Of a DNA stretch of 64,000 nt, positions 44,297 to 52,917 are shown piece after piece. Each line of letters starts with the position of its first letter. Within the stretch, counting starts at the first letter, position 1. Made by a program: the position numbers and the translations under genes. Source of the DNA: JBBROS01 sp965213845 (GTDB taxonomy: Bacteria > Pseudomonadota > Alphaproteobacteria > Acetobacterales > Acetobacteraceae); NCBI GenBank assembly GCA_965213845.1, contig CBDCAI010000004.1:434001-498000 (forward strand), read 5' to 3'. The notes under the pieces are model-generated. The model was not told the origin of the DNA. It worked only from the letters and a program-made list of their open reading frames with translations, and ran no database searches.

Positions 44297-45531
44297 GGGC
44301 GGCGCGCCAGCTCGGCCAGGATCAGGGCGCGGGCCCGGGCCGCGAGCTCGTCCGGGATGCGCCCCTCCGCCATCGCAAAGGCCGGGTGCCCGGCGTCCAG
44401 CAGGCCGTCGGCGTGGTTGAGCTGCGTCTTGGCGAACTGGGTCGTGTCCGCATCGGGGGCGCATCCCATCTCCAACGCCTCGATCAGCGCGCCCACCGCA
44501 CCAGGCTGCGTCCGCATGGCCGCGAAGTCGATCGCCGGCGCCGTGTCGATCCGCACGTCTTCCACGAACATCCGCCCGGGCCCGGCGACTTCGGACGCGA
44601 CGGCGCGCACCGCCTCGCGGGTCGCCTCCGGGTTGCGCGCCAGGTCGGCATGGGCCGCGCACTCGCCTGTCAGCCGGACCCTGACCACCAGGAACCGGTC
44701 GTCCGACATCAGCACCGCGTTGTCCAGCGCGAGGCGGACCCTGTTCCAGACATCCTCCTCATGCTCGGCCCCGGCGGCCGGGACATCGAGCTTCTGCCAG
44801 CGCAGGACGTCGAACGGCACGTGCTCCGCGGCCCGGACCTTGCCTTGCGCCACCGTCACCAACGTCGCGCCCTTGGACCCCTCCTCGTTCACGTGCCGGC
44901 CCTGCAGGTTGCCGGGGAAGACGATCCAGGGGTCGCGCGACAACTCGCTGCGGACATGGATGTGGCCGAGCGCCCAGTAGTCGTAACCCAGCCGCCGCAG
45001 GTCGGCGACGCTGCACGGGGCGTAGTTGTCGTGGCCGCCCTGGCCGCACGCCGTGTGCAGAAGGCCGATGTTCAGAAGGTCGGCGACCCGCTCCGGGTAT
45101 CCGGCGGTGAGGTCGGCCAGGGTCTTCGCGACCGCGTAGCTCCGTCCATGGACCGCGACCGGGGCGTTCCGCAGCAGCCTCGTCTCGGCACTGTCGCTGC
45201 CCAGCATCCCGGGGATCGCCAGCTTCTTGGAGATCTCCTGCAGCGGGTCGTGGTTGCCGGCGATGGAGACCATCTCGATGCCGGCCCGCAGCAGCCGCCC
45301 CAGCTCCTGGATCAGGAACTGGCCCGTATGCCAGTCGTAGTTCCGGCTGTCGTACAGGTCCCCGGCGAACAGCACGAAGGCCACCTTCTCGTCGATCGCG
45401 AAGTCCACCAGCCGCGTCAATGCATGCCGGGTCGCCGAGCGGATCCGCTCGGCCGGGGCGGTCGGGTCGAGCCCCCGCAGCGGACTGTCCAGATGCAGGT
45501 CGGCTGCATGGAGGAAGGTGAAGTCAGCCAT
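44293..45531 (-). CDS. SbcD/Mre11-like metallophosphoesterase (YhaO-type)
   Basis: 412 residues. Calcineurin-like phosphoesterase motifs are all present: ADLHLDS (Asp11, His13), FAGDLYDS (Asp58), AGNHDP (Asn93, His94), LLHTACG and ALGHIHV. The C-terminal ~150 residues form the capping domain used to contact the ATPase partner. Expected activity is Mn-dependent DNA exo/endonuclease. It is the first gene of the two-gene minus operon; the start at 45531 is the first ATG with family sequence (ADFTFLHAADLHL). Confidence 0.92.
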   Translation of the reverse strand: MADFTFLHAADLHLDSPLRGLDPTAPAERIRSATRHALTRLVDFAIDEKVAFVLFAGDLYDSRNYDWHTGQFLIQELGRLLRAGIEMVSIAGNHDPLQEISKKLAIPGMLGSDSAETRLLRNAPVAVHGRSYAVAKTLADLTAGYPERVADLLNIGLLHTACGQGGHDNYAPCSVADLRRLGYDYWALGHIHVRSELSRDPWIVFPGNLQGRHVNEEGSKGATLVTVAQGKVRAAEHVPFDVLRWQKLDVPAAGAEHEEDVWNRVRLALDNAVLMSDDRFLVVRVRLTGECAAHADLARNPEATREAVRAVASEVAGPGRMFVEDVRIDTAPAIDFAAMRTQPGAVGALIEALEMGCAPDADTTQFAKTQLNHADGLLDAGHPAFAMAEGRIPDELAARARALILAELARRP

Positions 45532-45653
45532 CGCGCCATGATCGGGTCCGGCGCGGCATCATGCAACGCCCGAAGGTTGCCCGAAGCCCCGATCCCGTGA
45601 CACCCATGGGCCGATCGGCCGCGGCGTCCCGCGGCGAGGCGGGAGCTGCGGCA

Positions 45654-46535
45654 ATGCGGATCAATCGTGTAGGTGTCATCGGGCTCGGCAACATGGGGCT
45701 GCCGATGGCGGCAACGCTGGCCCGGGCAGGGTTCGAGGTGCTGGGCTTCGACCTCAGCGCCGCCCGGGGCGACTTGGCCGCGTCCCAGGGCGTCCGACTG
45801 CTGGGCCTCGCCGACCTGCTGCGCGAGTCCGACGCCGTGCTGTCGTCCCTGCCCTACGCCCGCGATGTGGAGGCCGTGCTGACCACCCCCGACGCGCTGC
45901 TGGCCCGGCGCGACCGGCGCGTCGTCGTCGTCGACACCTCAACCGCCGACCCCACCACCAGCCGGCGCCTGGCGAAGCTGCTGGGCGAGGCGGGCCACGG
46001 GCACCTCGACGCGCCGGTCAGCGGCGGACCCGCGGGCGCCGCGGACGGCACGCTGACGATGATGATCGGCGGCAGCGAGCAGGACCTGGCCGACGCCCGC
46101 CCGGTGATCGACGCCGTCGCCGGCACATCCGTCCATGTCGGGTCGTCCGGTGCCGGCAACGTGGCCAAGCTCATCAACAACATGCTCGTCGCCGCCCACA
46201 TGGTCACGACCGGCGAGGCGTTCCGCCTGGCCGAGGCGGCGGGCGTGGAGGCCGCTTCCGTGCTGCAGGTCGTCAACGCCGCGACCGGGCGGAGCGGCAT
46301 CAGCGAGGTCCACTTCCCCAGATGGATCATGTCCAATCGCTTCGACAGCGGCTTCGCGGCCGGGCTGATGCGCAAGGACGTGGGTCTCGCCGCCGATCTG
46401 GTACGGGAGGTCGGCCTCGACCTGCCGCTCAGCCGCGAGGTGGCCCGGCTCTGGCTTGAGGACCGCACCGCAGTGCCCGACTCCGACGACTTCACCCGCA
46501 TGTCCGGCTACCGGCCGAAGGCGGCGGCCGGGTAG
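45654..46535 (+). CDS. NAD(P)-dependent 3-hydroxyisobutyrate dehydrogenase family protein
   Basis: 293 residues. Rossmann motif GLGNMG (10-15), substrate motif DAPVSGGPAGA (119-129) and the catalytic Lys172 in NVAKLINN are intact. The family oxidises beta-hydroxy acids such as 3-hydroxyisobutyrate, tartronate semialdehyde or sulfolactaldehyde. ATG 45654 is chosen since the Rossmann fold starts right after; the upstream in-frame region is Arg/Ala-rich. Followed by glyoxalase-fold and carboxymuconolactone-decarboxylase-like genes in the same direction. Confidence 0.92.
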   Translation: MRINRVGVIGLGNMGLPMAATLARAGFEVLGFDLSAARGDLAASQGVRLLGLADLLRESDAVLSSLPYARDVEAVLTTPDALLARRDRRVVVVDTSTADPTTSRRLAKLLGEAGHGHLDAPVSGGPAGAADGTLTMMIGGSEQDLADARPVIDAVAGTSVHVGSSGAGNVAKLINNMLVAAHMVTTGEAFRLAEAAGVEAASVLQVVNAATGRSGISEVHFPRWIMSNRFDSGFAAGLMRKDVGLAADLVREVGLDLPLSREVARLWLEDRTAVPDSDDFTRMSGYRPKAAAG

Positions 46536-46592
46536 GAACGGGCGCTGCGCATCCACGCCATGAGCGGCCACATCCCCGAGGGAGACGCCCCG

Positions 46593-47483
46593 ATGCTCGC
46601 CATCGACCACCCGCTGGTCCTCGTCCGCGACATCGAGGCGACGGCCGCGCGCTACCGCAAGCTCGGATTCAACACGGCGCCGACCGGCAGGCATCCCTGG
46701 GGCACCAGCACCAGCCTGATCATGTTCGACCGCTCGGCGCTGGAGCTGATGGGCGTCTATGACGACACCTTGCTCGACAGCCACGCCGTCGGCAGCTTCC
46801 GCTTCGGCCGCCATATGGCCGATGCCCTGGCGGAACGCGAAGGGGTGTCGCTCGTGGCGCTGTACAGCGAGGACGCGCCCGGCGACCGCGCCCGGCTTGC
46901 GGTGCAGGGCTTGGCCGCCCAGGGCCGCGTGGACTTCCGCCGCCGGGTGAAGGTCCCTGGCCACGACTGGGACGAGGCGGTCGTGACGCTCGAGATCCTG
47001 CTCGACCCCGCCCTGCCCCGCGCGTCCCACTTCCTGTGTCAGCAGCATCGGCCGGAGCTGATCTGGGTGCCGGAATGGCTGCACCATGCGAACGGTGCCC
47101 TGGGGTTTGCGGGCCTCACCTACGTGGCCCCCGACCCCGGCCCGCTGCTGGACCGGCTGGGCCGCCTGTTCGGCCACGATGCCGTGTCCGCGACGCCGAT
47201 CGGCCACGCGGTGCGCACCGGTCGCGGCGTCATCGCCGTCGTGCCGCCCGGCGCCTGGGCGGCCCAGCTGGGCGTCGCGTCTGAGCCGCGCACCGGGGCC
47301 GACGCCGCGGCCTGCATCGGCATCGACATCCACGTGGCGGACCTGTCTGCCGTGCAGCGTATCCTGGATGCGGCCAAGGTGCCGAGCGTGTCAGGCCCGG
47401 GCGGCATCGCCCTGCCCGACCACGCCGCCTATGGCCACGTGCTGCTGCGCTTCGTCACCGACAATCGAAGGGAACCCCGATGA
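46593..47483 (+). CDS. Glyoxalase-like domain protein (VOC fold)
   Basis: 296 residues from ATG 46593, which has GGGAGACGCCCCG directly upstream; the earlier ATG at 46560 has no such site. The N-terminal IDHPLVLVRDIEATAARYRKLGFN is a typical VOC beta-alpha-beta unit, and a second half begins near GLTYVAPDPGPLL, giving the duplicated glyoxalase_3-like architecture. Metal ligands are not certain. Couples to the next gene by ATGA. It might act as a dioxygenase or isomerase on a catabolic intermediate. Confidence 0.82.
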   Translation: MLAIDHPLVLVRDIEATAARYRKLGFNTAPTGRHPWGTSTSLIMFDRSALELMGVYDDTLLDSHAVGSFRFGRHMADALAEREGVSLVALYSEDAPGDRARLAVQGLAAQGRVDFRRRVKVPGHDWDEAVVTLEILLDPALPRASHFLCQQHRPELIWVPEWLHHANGALGFAGLTYVAPDPGPLLDRLGRLFGHDAVSATPIGHAVRTGRGVIAVVPPGAWAAQLGVASEPRTGADAAACIGIDIHVADLSAVQRILDAAKVPSVSGPGGIALPDHAAYGHVLLRFVTDNRREPR

Positions 47484-47872
47484 GCCAAGACCTTCTGCAA
47501 CAGGGCAAGGACATCCGCGCCGCCGTGATCGGCGGGCACCGCTCCGAGGCCGCGCTGGCCGCGGCCACCGACTTCGACCGGCCGTTCCAGGAGCTGGCGC
47601 TACGCTATTGCTGGGGCGAGGTCTGGGGCCGCCCCGGGCTCGATCGGCGCACGCGCAGCATCATCAACCTGGCCATGCTGGCCGCGATGGCCAAGCCGAA
47701 CGAGCTGAGGATCCATGTCCGCGGGGCGCTCACGAACGGGGTGACGCGGGCCGAGATCCAGGAGGTGTTCCTCCAGGCCTGCATCTACTGCGGCGTGCCC
47801 ACGGCCGGCGAGGCGTTCAAGGTGGCCCGCGAGGTGTTCGAGGAACCGGAGTTCGCGGGGCTGGGGACATAG
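47480..47872 (+). CDS. Carboxymuconolactone decarboxylase family protein
   Basis: 130 residues, the PcaC size. Conserved stretch RTRSIINLAMLAAMAKPNELRIHVRGALTNG, then EIQEVFLQACIYCGVPTAGEAF, is the core of the CMD family. The family includes 4-carboxymuconolactone decarboxylase (beta-ketoadipate pathway) and AhpD-like peroxidatic proteins. Here a CXXC is absent, favouring the decarboxylase side. Overlaps the VOC gene by 4 bp, and an intradiol-dioxygenase-like gene lies downstream, so an aromatic ring-cleavage route is plausible. Confidence 0.88.
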   Translation: MSQDLLQQGKDIRAAVIGGHRSEAALAAATDFDRPFQELALRYCWGEVWGRPGLDRRTRSIINLAMLAAMAKPNELRIHVRGALTNGVTRAEIQEVFLQACIYCGVPTAGEAFKVAREVFEEPEFAGLGT

Positions 47873-47975
47873 GGCGGCCGATCCGCGACGAGGCTTTCTC
47901 GGCGCAGGAGGAGCGTCTACGCTCGCGGCAGAAGCCCATCACTGCCCGATGCACACTTCGTGAAAGGCACCGCCA

Positions 47976-48464
47976 ATGACCCCTTCCGTGATCCATCGCC
48001 GCACGCTCGTCGTCGCCGGCGGTGCCATGCTGGCAACCGGGATGTCCGGGCTCCGGTCGCCCGCCCGCGCGCTGGGTGTTCCGCCGACGGAATCCATGTC
48101 CGGCGGGTCGAACAACTACCGCCGAGGCGCTGCGATCGTCGAGCGGATCGGCAAGGGCGGGTTCTGGATGACGGGCACCGTCCGCCGTGCGGGCGATGGC
48201 GCGCCGCTCGCCGGGCAGCGCATCCAGATTTGGGCGCACACGGCCGAGGGGCAGGAGCATGAGCCGCAAAGCCACGGCGCCACGCTCACGGATGCGAACG
48301 GGGCGTTCCGCCTGGAGATGCCGCAGATCCTCCCGATCTTTGGCCAGCCGCATGGCCATCTCGCCTATGACAGCGGCGAGTTCAGGACCGTGTTCCTGCG
48401 CCCCGTGATGCGGAGCGCGAAGGAGACGAGGCTCGAGGCGCACTTCGTCCTTCAGCCCGTCTGA
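47976..48464 (+). CDS. Exported intradiol-dioxygenase-like beta-sandwich protein
   Basis: 162 residues. The N-terminus has an RR pair and hydrophobic stretch (HRRTLVVAGGAMLATGM) ending in ARALG, a Tat-type leader. The mature part contains GFWMTGTVRRAGDGAPLAG then QRIQIWAH and TLTDANGAFRLEMP, the core of the protocatechuate 3,4-dioxygenase fold. A His-Gly-His (GQPHGHLAY) lies at the place of the Fe ligands, but only some of the expected Tyr/Tyr/His/His set can be identified. It may bind iron or be a non-catalytic relative. The haem membrane protein follows 19 bp later. Confidence 0.7.
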   Translation: MTPSVIHRRTLVVAGGAMLATGMSGLRSPARALGVPPTESMSGGSNNYRRGAAIVERIGKGGFWMTGTVRRAGDGAPLAGQRIQIWAHTAEGQEHEPQSHGATLTDANGAFRLEMPQILPIFGQPHGHLAYDSGEFRTVFLRPVMRSAKETRLEAHFVLQPV

Positions 48465-48483
48465 CCGCGTTGACAGCGGCCGG

Positions 48484-49110
48484 ATGAGAGCGGGCCGGGC
48501 GATCCTGATCTGGGCCGCGCTCGCCGCGGCGGTCTGCCTCCCGATCGGCGCCGCGGCGGCCAGCGAGCTGCTGGAATGGCGCGGCCCCGTCTATATCGTG
48601 TCCGGGTTCGCGGGGATCGCGCTGCTCGGCCTCGTGCTCGTCCAGCCCTTGCTGGCCGGCGGATACCTGCCGGGCCTGTCCGGCATCCGCGGCCGGCAGG
48701 CCCATCGCTGGATCGGCGGTGCACTGGTCGCCACGGTCGTGCTCCATGTCGGCGGCCTCTGGATCACCAGCCCGCCCGACATGGTCGACGCGCTGCTTTT
48801 CGCGTCGCCGACACCGTTCTCGCCCTTCGGGGTCGTCGCGATGTGGGCCATCTTCGCCGTCGGGCTTCTCGCGGCGTTCCGCCGGCGGCTGGGCCTGCGA
48901 CAACGGACGTGGCGCCTCGCGCACATGGGCCTCGCGGTGGTCATCGTCGGCGGCGGAGTGGTGCACGCCATGCTGATCGAGGGCACGATGGAGACGGTGT
49001 CGAAGGCCGCCCTGTGCGGGCTGGTGCTCGTGACGACCGCCAAGGTCATGGCGGACCTCCGGGTCTGGCGACGGCGTGCCGCGACGCGCCCGGCGGCACC
49101 GCGATCCTGA
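48484..49110 (+). CDS. Ferric-reductase-like transmembrane haem protein
   Basis: 208 residues, inner membrane, about six helices. Histidines in AHRWIG, VLHVGGLW, AHMGLA and GVVHAMLI sit in helices as the bis-His haem ligands of ferric-reductase/MsrQ-like domain proteins. It lacks the C-terminal FAD/NAD domains, so electrons must come from a partner. ATG 48484 lies 19 bp after the intradiol-like gene, in the same direction, which suggests a periplasmic redox pair (inference). Confidence 0.82.
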   Translation: MRAGRAILIWAALAAAVCLPIGAAAASELLEWRGPVYIVSGFAGIALLGLVLVQPLLAGGYLPGLSGIRGRQAHRWIGGALVATVVLHVGGLWITSPPDMVDALLFASPTPFSPFGVVAMWAIFAVGLLAAFRRRLGLRQRTWRLAHMGLAVVIVGGGVVHAMLIEGTMETVSKAALCGLVLVTTAKVMADLRVWRRRAATRPAAPRS

Positions 49111-49139
49111 CCGGCGCCGACCACGCCCCCCGCGGTCAG
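49107..49139. terminator. Hairpin between convergent genes
   Basis: Perfect 7-bp inverted repeat CTGACCG (49107-49113) / CGGTCAG (49133-49139) with a 19-base loop, spanning the stop of the haem protein and the stop of the convergent NHL gene. Possible shared terminator; no T-run. Confidence 0.4.
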
Positions 49140-50032
49140 ATCCGTTCGAGCTTGCTGACGACCTTGCCAGCCTGGGCGAGGTAGATGCTCCCGGCCGGGT
49201 CGAGCCAGATGCCGTGGCCGCGCAGCGGCACCGGTCCCACCGCGTCCGCCGGCAGATGCCCGGCCCGCGTCCCGTCGAGCCCCAGCACGGACACCCCGTC
49301 GCGCCCGGTGACGTAGGCGAGGCCGTCCGCGATCGCGATGTCGCTGGGGCGGTCGAACCCCGTCCACGAGGCAAGCGGCGCGCCATCCCCGGTGAAGACC
49401 TGCACCACCGCGTTGTCCCGGTCGGTCACGAACACCCGGCCGTCTGGCGCCACGGCGACGTAATGCACCTCGGCGAACAGGCCGGGCCCCCGGCCCGGGC
49501 CACCCCAGCTGTGCAGATGCGTGCCGTCGGGCGCGAAGCGGTGCACGCACCGGTTCCCGTAGCCGTCGGAGACGTAGAAGCTTCCGTCCGGCGCCTCGGC
49601 GAGGCCGGTGGGCATGTTGAAGGGCTTGGCATCGATGGTGCGGGACGGCCCGAACGGGTCGCCCAGCGTCTGCAGCACCCGCCCGTCGCGGTCGTGCCGG
49701 ACCGCCGTGTGCGACCCGGCATCGACGGTCCAGATGCATCCGTCGCGCGTGACGGCGATCCCGTGCAGCCAAGGCGTGAAGCGGCCCTCGCCCCACGCGG
49801 TAATGAAGCGCCCATCCAGGTCGAACACCGTGACCGGGCGGCCGCCGCGGGAGATGACGGCGATCTCCCCCTCCCCGGCATAGGCCCCCTTGACCGCGGT
49901 GCGGGGCGGCCGCCCCCCGGACTCATCGCCGAACGACCAGCCGCGCGGCAGGCGAGCCCAGTCATGGATGTACCGGTAACGCCGTGAGGCCAGCCGCACC
50001 ACCCCGTCAGGGTCTCGCACGATGCCGTCCAT
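49136..50032 (-). CDS. NHL-repeat beta-propeller protein
   Basis: 298 residues with repeating blade motifs: GIAVTRDGCIWTVDAGSHTAV, GLAEAPDGSFYVSDGYGNRCV, YVAVAPDGRVFVTDRDNAVVQVF and GIWLDPAGSIYLAQAGKV. These give five or six blades of an NHL propeller, as in peptidylglycine alpha-amidating lyase-like and 6-phosphogluconolactonase-like proteins. No signal peptide with the chosen start ATG 50032, which has GGGGAGACGGCC upstream. Follows the TauD-type gene by 22 bp on the same strand. The substrate is unknown; a lactonase or sugar-acid role is possible. Confidence 0.82.
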   Translation of the reverse strand: MDGIVRDPDGVVRLASRRYRYIHDWARLPRGWSFGDESGGRPPRTAVKGAYAGEGEIAVISRGGRPVTVFDLDGRFITAWGEGRFTPWLHGIAVTRDGCIWTVDAGSHTAVRHDRDGRVLQTLGDPFGPSRTIDAKPFNMPTGLAEAPDGSFYVSDGYGNRCVHRFAPDGTHLHSWGGPGRGPGLFAEVHYVAVAPDGRVFVTDRDNAVVQVFTGDGAPLASWTGFDRPSDIAIADGLAYVTGRDGVSVLGLDGTRAGHLPADAVGPVPLRGHGIWLDPAGSIYLAQAGKVVSKLERI

Positions 50033-50054
50033 GGCCGTCTCCCCAAACCCGCGA

Positions 50055-51068
50055 TCAGCTCGCGATGAGCCAGCTTCTCGCCTCGCCGGCATAGGCCGGA
50101 CCGGGGTTGCCGCTGACCGTCGTGCGCCACATCACCCGCTGCTCCCGCTCCGCGTCGAACCAGGTGGCGGCGTGCAGGGTGCACCGGTTGTCCCAGACGA
50201 TCAGGTCGCCCTTGTTCCATTCGTGGACATAGACGAACTCGGGCTGCGTCAGATGGGCCATGAGCGTGTCGAGCAGGGCCGCACCGTCGCCATGCGGCCC
50301 CGGCTCCATGCCGATGAAGGGACCCTCGAGCCAGTCCATCTGCCCGGATTCACAAAGGTAGAGGGACTTCTCCCCCGTCACCGGATGGGTGCGGACCAAC
50401 GGCTGGCGCTGCGGCCGCTCATGCGGCGCGAGCGCCCGGGGCGGAAGCCCGGACACCACCGCATCGCGCTTCCGCCCCGCGCCGGAGCTGACGTGCAGGC
50501 CATCCAGATGGTCGACCTCGGCCTTCAGCGCCGCGGGCAACGCAGCATAGGCGGCGACGGTGTCGGCGAACAGGGTCTGCCCCTGGCCCTGCGGGGCCGG
50601 GACGACGCCCAGGAACAGCGAGACGTCGGGCGGCGGCCGGCGGTAGCTCTGGTCGGTGTGCCAGCCATGCCGATGCGGGTAGCGCGTGGGCAGCCGCCCG
50701 TCTGCGGTGCGCGGCGGGTCGGGCATCGCGGGCGGCTGGCGGCTGACCGGGGGGATGTTCGAGACGACGAAGATCTCGGACACGTCCGGGTGGATCATGT
50801 TCTTGGCCATGCCGGTGTGCTGGTAGTCCTCGACCTCGGGGCCGAAGATGCGGCTCAGGCGCAGCAGCAGGCCGGGATCGTCGGCCATGGCGTCCATCCC
50901 GGGCAGGCACAGCAGGCCGTGGCATTGGCCGAGCGCCTGAGGCAGGGCGCCGGGATCGGCCTCGGCGGCCCGCACGAGCGCCTCGGCGCCCGGCTGCGCG
51001 ACCAGACGAAGCGTCCCGCCGAAGGTCGCCCCCGGCAGCGGCCGGATCAGCTCGAACGGTCCTGACAT
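50055..51068 (-). CDS. TauD/TfdA-family Fe(II)/2-oxoglutarate dioxygenase
   Basis: 337 residues. The Fe(II) facial triad is visible: HTD (His137, Asp139) in HGWHTDQSYR and distal His299 in CTLHAATWF, with an Arg shortly after (VMWRTTVSG) to bind 2-oxoglutarate. The family hydroxylates taurine, 2,4-D, alkyl sulfates, carnitine precursors and similar. ATG 51068 is the first start before family sequence (FELIRPLPGATFGG). It is the first gene of a two-gene minus unit with the NHL protein. Confidence 0.92.
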   Translation of the reverse strand: MSGPFELIRPLPGATFGGTLRLVAQPGAEALVRAAEADPGALPQALGQCHGLLCLPGMDAMADDPGLLLRLSRIFGPEVEDYQHTGMAKNMIHPDVSEIFVVSNIPPVSRQPPAMPDPPRTADGRLPTRYPHRHGWHTDQSYRRPPPDVSLFLGVVPAPQGQGQTLFADTVAAYAALPAALKAEVDHLDGLHVSSGAGRKRDAVVSGLPPRALAPHERPQRQPLVRTHPVTGEKSLYLCESGQMDWLEGPFIGMEPGPHGDGAALLDTLMAHLTQPEFVYVHEWNKGDLIVWDNRCTLHAATWFDAEREQRVMWRTTVSGNPGPAYAGEARSWLIAS

Positions 51069-51201
51069 CGTTGCATCCCTCACCGGCTGGAGCCGGCGAC
51101 CAGCCTGCCCCATCCGTGATCCGCTGGCAAAGCGGCATCGGCCCGGCACGGATCCTGTCCCGCCGCCCGCATCCGAGACGTGCGCTTCAGAGAAACGCGC
51201 T

Positions 51202-52041
51202 TCAGAGGGATGCGCCGCCGCAGATGACGACGGAATCGACCAGGCCTTGGCCATCATCCTCGATGTCGTCGTACAGCGAGGCCCGGCGGTCGGCGCTGTC
51301 GGCGGCGCTGATCGCGTTGAACACCAGCGCCAGGTGGCCGTCGGCCAGCCTCGTGAACTGGATGGAGGAGTTGTTGTTCGGCAGCGCCGTCGGCACCGGG
51401 GCGGACCACGTGCGCCCGCGGGCCAGGGACCGGCTTTCGTGGATGCTGTCGGCCCAGCGCGAGCGGAACAGCGCCAGCAGCGTGCCGTCGGTCAATTGCT
51501 GCACGCCCATGTGGACGCAGCCGAGGCTGTGCGGCACCTCCGCCTCGGACCAGGTGGTCCCGCCGTCGGTGGAGATGCGGACGGCGCTGGTGTCGTAGCT
51601 GCCGACCCAGCGCTCGCCGGGGCGGGCGTGGCAGTACCAGATCGGCAGCAGGATATCGCCGTTGTCCAGCACGGCCGGCGGCTGGCGCACGAACACGCCG
51701 GATGTGCCGACCACGTCGAACAGCGTCGCCGGCGCCCCCCAGGTCCGGCCGCCATCGGCGGAGACCCGGCGCCGCACGATCGCCGTGTCCTGGTTGCCGG
51801 CGAGCTGCGCCGTCCAGATCAGCCATAACGGGCCATCCGGGGCGGCGAACAGGATGGGGTTCTGCTCGGACCGCCCGGGATCGTCGGACAGCCTCTGCGG
51901 CGGCAACCAATGGTCGGTGCCGGCGGGCAGGCGCGCGCAACAGGCGGAGATGTCGGGGATGCCCTCCTGCGTGCCGCCGAACCAGGTGCACAGGACGTCG
52001 CGACGGGAACCAGGCTTCGGTTCAGGCTTCGGCGGGATCAC
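51202..52041 (-). pseudogene. Sialidase-fold (BNR repeat) protein fragment, truncated at both ends
   Basis: 279 codons from a possible GTG at 52041. The body is clearly a BNR/Asp-box propeller: CTWFGGTQEGIPDIS, RRVSADGGRTWGAPA and RISTDGGTTWSEAEV. Compared with complete family members it lacks the first Asp-box strand and, after LYDDIEDDGQGLVDSV, the last ~100 residues. Both breakpoints carry short direct repeats: CAGGCTTCGG twice at 52011 and 52023, and GCGCTTCAGAG twice at 51182 and 51197. Probably non-functional. Its start overlaps the CitE-like gene by 20 bp. Confidence 0.6.
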
Positions 52042-52915
52042 GGCGGCGGGCGAGCACACGCCGGGCCTGGGCCACCACCGGCGCATCCACCAGGCGGCCT
52101 CGGACCAGGATCGCGCCGGAGCCGTCGTGCGTGGCCTCGGCGAAGCGGGTGACGACCTCGGTTGCCCAGTCCACGTCCGCCGCCGACGGCTGGAAGGCCG
52201 ACTGGATCGGCTCGATCTGGGCCGGGTGGATCGCCAGCTTGCCGCCGAACCCGAGCCCGCTTGCGTGCAACCCGTCGCGCAGGCAGGCATCGCCGTCGCG
52301 TGCAGCGAGGGTGACCCCGTCGATCGGCGGCGACAGCCCTGCAGCCCGCGACGCCAGCACCAGCCCGTGCCGCGCGCTCTCCACCGCCGCCGCCCCGGCA
52401 TTGCCCGACAGGCCCAGATCCATCTCGTAATCCACCGAGCCGAACGCCAGCCGCCGCACACGCCCCGGCCAGCGGGCCCCGCCCGGGGTGCCGCCAAAAG
52501 CCCCGCTTGAAGCACCGCCCAAAGCCAGAACCATCAAACCCTTCGCGGTCTCGACCAGCGGCACCAGGTCCAGCGGGCCGGCGGCGCGCTCCGCCTCGAA
52601 CTGCGCCAGCGCCCATGCGACGGCCGCCACCTCGTCGGCCCCCTCGGCCTTCGGCAGCATGATGCCGTCCGCACCCGCCGCCACGGCCGCCTCGATGTCG
52701 CGCAGGCAGTGCGGCGTGCCCATGGCGTTCACCCGGACAAACAGCCGCCCGCGGCGGGGCAGCAGCGCCAACCCCTGCAGCGCCGCCCGGGCCGCCGGCT
52801 TCTCCCCGTCCGGCACCGCGTCCTCCAGGTCCAGCACGACCTGCTCGGCGGAACTGGCCAGCGCCCCCTGCGCCTTGCGCGCCGCGTTGGCCGGCGCGAA
52901 CAGCCATACGGGCAC
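52022..52915 (-). CDS. CitE-like lyase, HpcH/HpaI family (candidate citramalyl-CoA lyase)
   Basis: 297 residues from GTG 52915. A TIM-barrel CitE fold: LFAPANAARKAQGALAS, then EQVVLDLEDAVPDGEK (metal-binding Glu/Asp), LFVRVNAMGTPH, GIMLPKAEG, and GFGGKLAIHPAQIEPIQSAF near the C-terminus. Family members cleave citryl-, malyl- or citramalyl-CoA. Starts 2 bp after the stop of the MFS gene and is divergent, with that gene, from MaoC, MmgE/PrpD, ACAD and CaiB genes; that set matches the ict-ich-ccl itaconate route. A ccl role (citramalyl-CoA to acetyl-CoA and pyruvate) is inferred, not shown. Confidence 0.85.
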   Translation of the reverse strand: MPVWLFAPANAARKAQGALASSAEQVVLDLEDAVPDGEKPAARAALQGLALLPRRGRLFVRVNAMGTPHCLRDIEAAVAAGADGIMLPKAEGADEVAAVAWALAQFEAERAAGPLDLVPLVETAKGLMVLALGGASSGAFGGTPGGARWPGRVRRLAFGSVDYEMDLGLSGNAGAAAVESARHGLVLASRAAGLSPPIDGVTLAARDGDACLRDGLHASGLGFGGKLAIHPAQIEPIQSAFQPSAADVDWATEVVTRFAEATHDGSGAILVRGRLVDAPVVAQARRVLARRRDPAEA

Positions 52916-52917
52916 CG

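Noticed and set aside
40844..45531. SbcCD-like pair as a new phage-defence system
   Set aside because: No other defence gene, integrase or hypervariable context nearby; better explained as a YhaNO-type repair pair.
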